A stretch of 64,000 bases of DNA from positions 104,020,436 through 104,084,435 of the forward strand of contig OZ005662.1 in NCBI GenBank assembly GCA_963930645.1, written 5' to 3'. The notes below the pieces were generated by a model. The model did no database searches. It was not told where the DNA came from and saw only the letters and a program-made list of their open reading frames with translations. Below, one piece after another: positions 55,478-64,000 of this stretch (the stretch's first letter is position 1; every line of letters starts with the position of its first letter). The position numbers were made by a program, and so were the translations under genes. The stretch comes from Salticus scenicus (Eukaryota; Arthropoda; Arachnida; Araneae; Salticidae).

Positions 55478-56833
55478 GATTACATATTGAAGACTGATCT
55501 GTTTTAGCATTAATACAAGTAAAGGGGAATTAACAGATCATTGATTGGACAATACAGTTCACAGGTACCTGTACTTTTATGTGACGTCACTTACCAGAAG
55601 ATCAATGAATTTAATCAGGAACATAATAATGAAATACGCCACAGCGACCACAGTATATTTTAATATTTTAATTTACAAAAATAGAAAAGAAAAAATTACA
55701 AATACGGGTTTTATGTCGTCGTGACATCTCGTCATTGAATAAATAGAGTTTCTTCTCCACAAGCGTAGCAAGAGTTGTTAGTTGATAAGATAGTTAATAC
55801 TAAATCCAGGTATTTTAAAATAATAAGAAGAGATGTAACGTAAATATTCATTGATAAATTCGAATAAATCAAAATTGATTTTTTTCTGCTTAGCATTTAG
55901 TGACGTGAAATGATTTTCCATTTCGCAAAATTAACTGCTTTGTCTCTGCAACCAACGCTTGTTAAAAAAGGAAAAAACGAGCTAACTATTACTTTTAATT
56001 ATTATTTTTGTTTTCTGTAGCATCGAATCCATTTTTATTTATTTATTTATTTAATATATATATACATATATATTTGATAATTTGGATTTTACTGTCAAAC
56101 GGAACAATTGTTTAATGCACACACTGCATATTAATTAGAAACATTTATAATGTTTCTTATTCTTATATTTTTAGCAGTTTACATTAGTTAATTTTAAAAA
56201 TAAAAAAAATATTATGATATATCCTTCACTTATCTTTCACTTACCCTGTATTTCAACAATTTAAAGACAGACTGCAGGGGTCGTAGGTCGTACTCTCCTC
56301 CCTTTTCTCAGGACACTCTGAAGAATGAGAAATTTTAAAATGTATTTTTACCGCTATTTTTATACAATAATGTCTATCCTCTGTAATATCACGATACATA
56401 CGTATACCAAAAGTATTTGAGCATGGTATTAGTGGTAGGAAAAGAGGTTGTAATTTCTTACCACTAAGAGTGCCCTGATCCTGATGAAAGGGCGGAGATT
56501 TCCCAACTTTTAAAATTTATTCGCGAGCACGCTTCTTTTTCATACAGGAAATTTTTTAAATGATTTTCTTCTCTTTAATCATTGTCACATATTAATAAGA
56601 AATAATCTACAAAATGTCTGGTGCGGAAAAGAAGGCGGGGCTAAAAATGCTCGTGAACAAATTTTTAAAGTTGAGAATTCTGATTCCGAGTATTGTTAGT
56701 TCCACCCCTTTTTCCACACACTTAATTTTTAGTTATTCTCTTCAAATGTATTTATGATGAATTAAGAAAAATACAAACTCTAAAAAAAGACTGGTGTGGA
56801 AAAAGGGGCAGTGGCCAAAAATCCTGCCGACAA

Positions 56834-57029
56834 CATAGTTGCCAATATTTTTATTTATTCCGGAGTACTTTTAGCCCCGCCTTTTTTCGCACCACTTTAT
56901 TTATACAAAAGTTTTCTCCAATATATAACTTTTATAAAATAAGACAAAATTACTTTTAAAAAATAAGTGATACGAAATAAAGGTGGGGCTAAAAATACTC
57001 CGGAATAAATTAAAATATTGGTAGATATG
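56834..57029. mobile_element. GCCCCGCC-family MITE private to D1 copy 2
   Basis: 196 bp. CATAGTTGCCAATATTTTTA at left, TTAGCCCCGCC, GGTGGGGCTAAAAATACTCC, AAATATTGGTAGATATG at right. Copy 1 reads CCTCCAGACTAGG at 36614-36626 where this copy has ...CGACAA, element, AGACTAGG. The duplication is therefore 6 bp (CGACAA/AGACTA, two changes). Confidence 0.85.
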
Positions 57030-57909
57030 AGACTAGGCTGGTAGATTCAGGGAGATAACAAGTACTATAATTAAATCTGCGTTAAAAGCAACTAAAAATA
57101 CTTTAGGACAGTTTCATTTGTCATATAATTCTGTGTGAGGAGGATACCACTCTCCCTCAACCCACTCCCATGTTTGAATACAATATTTATAATATAAGAA
57201 ATTGGAACTTGTTATTAAATTTCAAAGACTGTACCAAATTATTCAGAAAACTTTCATCCGCACCTTTCCTGGAAAATAAAAAAGCTTAATCAAATTTTTC
57301 CATAAGCAACCTCACATAAACTTCAAAATACAAAATGCTACTGCTATTATTTGTGTTTAGTTTATGCTGATAACAAACATACACAGATTTCAACCGTTAA
57401 GTATTTTACGTTACAATTCAAGGGACATCAAAACGTGTGACTATGCAATGAGAAAAAAATTCGATGAAATTTAATTTTAAAAATATTTTATTTCCCGTGT
57501 AGTCATGAGAAATTTGTTTTCAGTAGCGAGCAGTTTTCTTGCACATCGTAAAATGTAGTGAAGCAGTCCCATCAATTACACTGAGTAGAAAGTTGTACTT
57601 TCACTGAATTATTTTAAGCACCATTTAATCTGTCTACATTATGCACACATCACATAGTGCAGTTAAATATAATTTTTGGTGATAACACATAAAACAACCT
57701 GAACTACATTTTCAGCAATTTCAAAATGTAATCTCAATATATTCGAATTCTTATTGGTTACTCCATAAATGAATGCTGAATAATTTTCATGCCGTAATCA
57801 ACACAAAACGTACTTTTATGCATAAAATTTTTTTATGTTCATTTCATTTAGTTTAGTTTAGCCTGAAAATTTTAAACTGTACCTATTGGAATTTTTATCC
57901 ATTTACGTA

Positions 57910-58075
57910 GAGATGCGAGCATTTCGATTTATTCCGGAGCATTTTTAGCCCCGTCATTAATCTATACCACTTATTTTTTAATTATATATATATATATATT
58001 TATCGCAGTTATATATTGGAGAAAAATATTCTGTAAGTAAAGTGGTGCGATACAGAGGCGGGACTATGTTAAATC
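57910..58075. mobile_element. GCCCCGCC-family MITE, diverged copy
   Basis: TTTATTCCGGAGCATTTTTA, GCCCCGTC at left, then TATACCACTTATTTTTTA, AAGTGGTGCGA and GAGGCGGGACTA at right. An (AT)n run is in the middle. The right outer arm is missing. Confidence 0.55.
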
Positions 58076-58943
58076 ATCTTTGGTGCCCCTGTATACGGAT
58101 AATTTGTTACATCTCAATGAAATGTATACTGTAGCAACCATACATGATACAGATTTAAAATGCAATTAGTTTACAATCTTGTTACTATTTGTTCTTAAGA
58201 CATGCTGGTAACACATACACACACACATTTAGACATCTCACACTTAAATACACAAATCAAACGTTAAAAAATCTGATTTTTAGGATTCAGTTGATCTCAT
58301 ATCATGTAAATATAACAAAAACTCAATTTCAAAATTTTCTCCCAAGAGCAATATTTTCTCAACCATATTTGGCAAAAAAGAAATAAAAATGTCACAATTC
58401 GATAAATTTAACTAACGTTTGACGAGTTGTTAAGATAACTTAATCTGAAAAATCACTTTTTTATAATAAATGACATGAATTGTTATATTTCATATATAAC
58501 ATTTTTTAAATGACAGTCAAATATATGTTGATGTTAAAGAAAAATAATCAAAAAAATTCTAATATTAGGTGTTTTTTCGACTAAGCCAAAATGATTTATT
58601 AATAAATTTGATACATTTCATTTTCATTATAATATTTATAATTTCCACATTCCTAGTCTTAAAAAAAGAATTTTCAAAAGAAATTTTCTTAAAGAAAGAA
58701 TTTTCGAAATTTTACAATATTTTTATTCATGAGTTACCAAAAATCTTGAAAATCGATATTTAATATATGTAATAGACGATTAATTTTTGAATTGATTAGT
58801 CAACCATTGCATTTAAAATTTAGTGATGAATATTGAATGAAAAAGTTGCAAAATCTGTCAACACTGTGTTCAATCAGTTTCATATTTAAAAAATAACGAA
58901 AAAGCAAACTATTGGCTTAGATTAAAAACATTTCATACAGTGC

Positions 58944-59139
58944 CATAGATGCCAACATTTTAACTTATTCCGGAGTACTTTGAGCACTGCCTTTATTTCA
59001 TACCACTTATTTTTTAAGGATAAATTTTTCTTGTTTTATCAAAATTACATATTGTAAAAAATTTTCGGTAAATAAAGTGGTGTGAAATAAAGGCGGGGCT
59101 AAAAATATTCCAGAAGAAATTAAAATATTGGCATCTATG
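58944..59139. mobile_element. GCCCCGCC-family MITE, undisturbed orthologue of 38368-38791
   Basis: 196 bp, CATAGATGCCAACATTTTAA at left, TTAAAATATTGGCATCTATG at right, with AAGGCGGGGCTAAAAATATT. CAGTGC (58938-58943) and CTGTGC (59140-59145) are a 6-bp duplication with one mismatch. Confidence 0.88.
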
Positions 59140-60894
59140 CTGTGCATATCTTTTGCATCATTTCAACTTCAATATATTTTGCGTCCATGATAACAACTTA
59201 AATTTATTCAATTACAAAGAAATAAAACAGGCAGAAGTATTTTTATATACATTTTTAAACTAAAGAAAAATCATACAATATTTCGCTTTCGTATATCCCT
59301 CACGTGGCGGTTACTTTTGTAGTATATTGTCTAAAAACAGGAATACAACTAAAAAAGTATTTTGTTGACTATAGTATTAAGAGTTTCATAAAATCAACTT
59401 TATAGCATTATTACTATGCAGAAAGCATTAAAAATATTGAATAAATGTACTCCTGTAGATTGTCTAACCCTGACCAGTTCTAACGCTTCAAAGCGCTATA
59501 AACAGTGTTGCCAAATTCGCAATTTTCTTTTATTCAACTGCTACCAATAATTTTCAGAAATAATATTTTATATATAAAATGGACAAGTAACTTTCAAAGA
59601 GATTGGGCAACCGTTACAGTTAAAACTTACTGGCTGGTGTTAAATAAAAATGGCTATTGATTAAAAACATAAAAGTTCCTTCAATTTTTATGAACATTTA
59701 AAATATCTTACGGGACACCCAGTGTATAAAATACGTTAAATTTTATGTAATGTAAAAATACTCAAATATGCTTAAATAATATCCATATCACAGACTGCAA
59801 TGTAACAGAAAATTTTAGAGAATTTCTGTAGATAAACCAGTTGCGTTCTACACAGTATTTGTATTAAAGAATTTGACTTAATGAACATAAGAAACGTAAA
59901 TTAATTTCTAGGCAATCTATATTCATTAACTGAAATTAGAACACTGAAAGGAAGACAGATATACTAATTGAATAGTAATCTCTCATAAACTTTGTTAAAA
60001 ATACTGATGCAGTTCCAGTAATTAACAAATATAACATTCAACGTATCTGATAATTTCTGTATGGCAATCTCTGTTAACCATGCTAAATATACCATAAGGG
60101 CTCTGTACTTCTAAAGATACCATATTATATTGAAAATATCTTTCTGTCTGCATATGAGTCATAAATCTGATTTTAATTATGATTTGCGCAACGCAAATGA
60201 ATTTAAACATGTTTTATGAAAATATCCGTCTTAGAAAAATCATTGCTTTGGAATTATTTTAAGTTTCCCTCTACAGAAACTCCAAGAAGTATTTATCCCA
60301 TTTTCAAAACAAAACATGCCATAGTGAATCTGAATAACATGTATCAGTTTGAAGGTATTCTTTTTAATATTAACGTAAGCTACAGCGTAGAGTCAGACAG
60401 GCACAAAAATCAAAATCATAAACAATTTTCAACTTTGTTAGAAGTGTTAATTACACGTTATTAAAAATTTTTTCGTATTAATATAAAAGAAGGAGAAAGG
60501 GAGTTACAACAAAATTTCTAATAAAACACCACTTTTATTTCCGTCTGCCTTTGAATCTACATTACTAAATTACCTTTAAAATTAGAATAAGCTTTATAGA
60601 TTTTTTAACTAATGCTATATTTAAAAATTTCATTTATACAAAGAACTTATAAAGTAAGTTTAAATTAAATTTACTAAAACAAAATATACTCCTGTAATTT
60701 TTCAAAAAAAAAAAAAAAAAAAAAAAAAAAGAAGGTACTGGAAATATCCCTTCATCACTAAATCGTAACCCTCAAATATAGTTCAAGAGCAATAAATACT
60801 ACATTCCAAATTTATTATCTTCTGGTTTCCTATCTATTTTTATCTAGAGATTTCAAAAGAATATATGAGGAAACACAAACACATGAATTGCAAC

Positions 60895-61454
60895 GACGTA
60901 CTATTCCGTCGTTAAAATTTTATTTCCATATGCTAAAGAGACTTAGAAATCTAGATGAAAAAAAAAAAACTTTTTACCGAATATTAGTTTTAAGTCTAAA
61001 AAAATTGGAGATTTTAGAAAATAAATAACGCTATTTATTTTATTTCGATATAATAAAAAGGATATTTTATGACTTAATTTTTTTTTTTTATTATTATTAA
61101 AGCGGAATAAAACTTTTCTTAATCGTTTGCATTCGATTTCTATAACAAATCGAAAAATGTAACAAAAGTTAAAAAAAATAAAATAGGGAAACCTAATTTA
61201 TTTACCCCTTAACGGTGGCATATTTTTCAAACACGCCCCCATAAAATCAACATTTTTGTCTAATTGAAAAAAAAAGATTGAAAATAAATATATGAATAGT
61301 ACACATATTTATTCTGTACAAAATTTCAAATATATTACATATAATTTGATACTGGCTGGTGTTTTCATGTACCCTAAAATAGTAAAGGAAAAATACTCGT
61401 GGGGCGGGGTCACTGCCCTTGAATATCACGGGAGCAAGAAGGAAGGGATTAACC
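60895..61454. other. AT-rich sequence, nothing firmly recognised
   Basis: The first 200 bp match 50516-50700. TACCCCTTAACGGTGGCA near 61203 resembles a TTAA family D left end without a matching right end. A GC-richer GTGGGGCGGGGTCACTGCCC lies at 61399-61418. Overlapping opposite-strand frames (61247-61474) are not supported as genes. Confidence 0.45.
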
Positions 61455-62308
61455 CGTTAACGTTCACTGCTTAATTTATTTTAAAAATTAATAAACTAAT
61501 TTTACAAATGGCTTTTACACACATAGCTGATCATACATATTTAATTTTTTTTTTTTTTTTAAATGCATTGTTCCTTTTCGAGAAATTTTTGGTTTAAAAC
61601 ATCTTTAAGCTAACCTTATTAAATTCAAATAATATTTAATTTAATAAATAAAACACCTTGTAAGAAAACATTATCGACTACAAAACTCGTGAAAGTTGTT
61701 TCAAGTAAAAATAATTGTCCAGCTCTTCATTAAATGAAAAAAAAAAAAAAAAAAAAAAAAAAAACTAGACATGAGTGCATCATTATACCAGCAATTCACA
61801 CTCGCTTACACTAAGAAACTTCAAGTCACTTATACATTTAGCTTCCTTTGAAGCATTATTTGTTAAATTTGGAATAATGCTGCTATCTACCGAACAAAAA
61901 TGATATAAAAATATAAAACCTGATTAAAACAAGGGGGAAATGTAAAAAAATGCTCCATAAAAATTGTTAAATGATGTTAAATGTTTGGTTTCGCTGCGAA
62001 ACCAATGAACGATAAAGGGTTAAGCTAAAAACATAGTAATAAAACTGGTTAGAAGAATTTATTATTTTATACATTTGTCATCTTGCTAGGAAAAATTTAG
62101 GAAATATTTTATCGCGAGTAATATTAAGTAATTTCATAGAATGTTTTTCACACTTTAATACATAGCTTTTCAGCCCAATGATTAACTATAATTTTTGTAA
62201 TAACAAAAATAGAACAACTTATTTCTTAATTAAACTTTTAACGTTAAGTGCTTAATTTATTTTGAAAATTTTCAAACTAATTTTGAAAATGACTATCAAA
62301 CATATAGA

Positions 62309-62801
62309 CGGAGTTGCCAAATTTTAATTTGTTCCAGAGCATTTTTGGCTCAATTTTTATTACACATCACGTTTACAGCGATGGAACACAGGCGCAGAAT
62401 TCATACCGGAATCCATTTAAGAAATTTCTCTACCTATAATATCGTTGATTTAAAAAGTAGAAAATTTTCTTACATTGAGAGTGGTATGAATTCTGCGCCC
62501 GTGTTCCATCCCTGCGTTTATTTTAAGACTAATTTTTCTTATCTTTTCGTATTCACCATATGTACCCGCGTATAAGTAGGCCCCCTAATTCAAGAAAAAA
62601 AATTAGTCTTACACCAGTATTTTAAAATCGTTTTCTTCGGATTATGCGTGACAAAATAAAGAAAGAAAAGTTGTCTAAAGTACTGGTTTTACCCAAGTTT
62701 TTTCTTCGAATAAAGGGGTCGAATTATACGCGAATAAATTGGTGCGAAATAAAGGCGAGGCCAAAAATACTTCGTAATAAATTAAAATGTTGGCAACTAT
62801 G
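62309..62801. mobile_element. GCCCCGCC-family MITE, long variant (copy 2), with nested MITE
   Basis: Orthologue of 24990-25362 (CGGAGTTGCCAAATTTTAAT ... AAAATGTTGGCAACTATG), enlarged by the 139-bp element and its 6-bp duplication. Confidence 0.65.
62376..62514. mobile_element. 139-bp MITE with 6-bp duplication (copy 2)
   Basis: CAGCGATGGAACACAGGCGC at left, GCGCCCGTGTTCCATCCCTG at right, CGTTTA on both sides (62370-62375, 62515-62520). The D2 partner reads CACGTTTATTTTAAG at about 25047-25061 with a single CGTTTA, so this is the occupied and that the unoccupied state. Confidence 0.95.
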
Positions 62802-63496
62802 CTTAGCTGGTCATAAATACAAGAGTCACGGTCTCCACACTTTTTTAAGGGCACTATCGGAGAGGAAAATTGTAAGAAAATATTCCTACCAGTTTTTTAT
62901 CCAGCAATTTTTAATGTATTTTGATAGTGATGTGTCGTGATTAGATAGGATAGACATTTTTCTATAAAAAATAGTGGTGCTAAAAAAGGCAGACATTTCT
63001 TATATTCGAAAGAACCCTATAAAATAAGTGGAGAGTGCGATACCTGCAAATATGTAGCATGAAAAATAAGCCTTTTAATGTAGTGGAAACCGTCTGATTT
63101 TAGACAGCTATAAGACAACATTATTAAAGTCAAGTAATATTTAAATTGTTGAATAAAATACAAAGAAAACACAAAGAAGTTGTTTCGAGATAAAATAATT
63201 GCTCAGCCCTTCATGAGGAGATAAAACTATACATGAGTACATCTTTAAGCCAGCAAGGCACAAAAGGGTCTACTCAGAAAGTTTGAGAGTCTTATGCATT
63301 TAGCTTCCTCGAAACAGCAGTTGAAAAAATTTGAAGCATTATTTCATTAGAGCATTCATTCACTTGAATTCTTTGTTCATTTGAATCATTTATTCACTTA
63401 TTTTAACCAAACATGAGAGTAAATAATATGAGCTTGAAAATTTTTCTCTCTGAATTTTTCTTTCTTCCCAAAACATCTTCGCATTTTAGGACAAGA

Positions 63497-63694
63497 CATA
63501 TCTGCCAAGTTTTTTAATTTATTCCGGAATGTTGCTAGCCCCACCCATTTTTCACGCCATAATATTTGTAGAAAAATTTTCTTCACTACATAACTAGGAT
63601 TAAATACGAAGAAAATTACTCTGAAAAGATTACGATGTAAGAAAAAGGCGGGGCTAACAACATCCCGGAATAAATTAAAAAACTCGCAGCTATG
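63497..63694. mobile_element. GCCCCGCC-family MITE within D2 (copy 2)
   Basis: 198 bp, CATATCTGCCAAGTTTTTTA at left, AAAAAACTCGCAGCTATG at right, with a perfect 6-bp duplication ACAAGA (63491-63496, 63695-63700). Orthologue of 26026-26222. Confidence 0.88.
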
Positions 63695-63779
63695 ACAAGA
63701 ATACATATAAATGTATAGTTGTCAACTTACCCCTTTTGGTTACCGGAAAAAAAAAATATATATGCATATCAGTGTTATG

Positions 63780-63809
63780 CACGAACGCGTTCATTTGAAC
63801 GCGTTCGTG
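63780..63809. repeat. Perfect 13-bp hairpin CACGAACGCGTTC
   Basis: CACGAACGCGTTC, loop ATTT, GAACGCGTTCGTG. It is followed by GAGCGTAGTTCG, ACACGAACTTGAGCGTG and CAAACTCAAACTC, so a GAAC/GTTC-rich repeat begins here. It may be the end of another element that continues beyond the window. Confidence 0.85.
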
Positions 63810-64000
63810 AGCGTAGTTCGTTTTTTACACGAACTTGAGCGTGAAAAAGCAATTCAAACTCAAACTCATTTTAAATATTTCTGTCTGAAATATAAAATGG
63901 AAAATAGAAGAAGAAAAGGACAGAAAGGAGAATAACTGTGCAAAATGGATTTCGGAAAAAAGGGCACTTGAAAATAAAGACACTGGTAAAAAGGGCCCCA

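Larger units (their letters stand above)
55640..60893. repeat. Large duplicated segment D1, copy 2
   Basis: Partner of 35762-40345. It is longer because of extra insertions: about 56275-56690 (GGGTCGTAGGTCGTACTCTC onward, including a diverged MITE with AAGAAGGCGGGGCTAAAAAT near 56500-56690), 56834-57029, and about 59465-59665 (CAGTGTTGCCAAATTC, related to family B interior). The poly(A) at 60706-60730 replaces sequence of copy 1. No conserved ORF; the frames at 58189-58763 and 60022-60464 are not kept between copies. Confidence 0.9.
61455..63755. repeat. Dispersed segment D2, copy 2
   Basis: Partner of 23930-26235 in the same orientation. It has the same poly(A) at 61738-61764 as 24417-24444, the same TTTCGCTGCGAAAC hairpin at about 61990-62003 and the same MITEs. 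It additionally holds the 139-bp MITE at 62376-62514. Frames at 62345-62575, 62644-62940 and 63398-63706 are not conserved in copy 1. Confidence 0.88.

Noticed and set aside
62345..62940. Plus-strand frames of 76 and 98 codons in the right-hand duplicate
   Set aside because: They cover MITE sequence and are not open in the matching copy at 25020-25500.

Overview
This is a strongly AT-rich eukaryotic window in which I found no intact host gene. The longest open frames are about 60-200 codons, and nearly all sit in repeats. The recognisable protein-coding relics all come from transposable elements: a mariner/Tc1-class transposase fossil, a Ty3/gypsy-type gag-protease-RT relic and a second small gag fragment. 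Their mix, with many TTAA-flanked and hAT-like miniature elements, suggests an arthropod. A chelicerate is a guess I cannot test here.

Layout. 1-5.55 kb holds several miniature inverted-repeat elements (MITEs) and a hAT-like element with GC-rich ends. About 5.59-17.0 kb is an 18-20 bp minisatellite (TTTGTTTACATTTAGGTC type, roughly 500 units) that itself consists of two long colinear copies. The array is interrupted by a 500-bp Penelope-like foldback element, a 747-bp solo LTR and a roughly 760-bp insertion carrying a tRNA-Thr-like sequence. 17-35 kb is dense with nested MITEs, three copies of a dispersed segment, two tRNA-like heads and the transposase fossil (30.9-32.5 kb), which is itself broken by two MITEs. 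35.8-40.3 kb is a diverged duplicate of 55.6-60.9 kb, and 23.9-26.2 kb is a diverged duplicate of 61.5-63.75 kb. 40.3-43.7 kb has a 494-bp palindrome and a 1.9-kb foldback element. 44.9-52.8 kb has further TTAA elements, a second Penelope-like foldback element and a 139-bp MITE. 53.0-54.6 kb (minus strand) is the gypsy relic.

The most notable signal is in the two Penelope-like foldback elements (6033-6532 and 45295-45614). Both have roughly 100-bp inverted arms, a one-sided tail of about 30 bp and 13-bp target duplications. Each arm carries a hammerhead-ribozyme-like core (CTGAAGA, hairpin, GAAAC, palindromic CAGCTG, TA) pointing outward. A second result is that duplicated segments in the window provide unoccupied sites for several MITEs, so 6-bp target duplications can be read directly for one abundant family and for the 139-bp family.

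Coordinates of element ends were read by eye. Repeat counts and duplication limits are approximate, and no identity values were computed.
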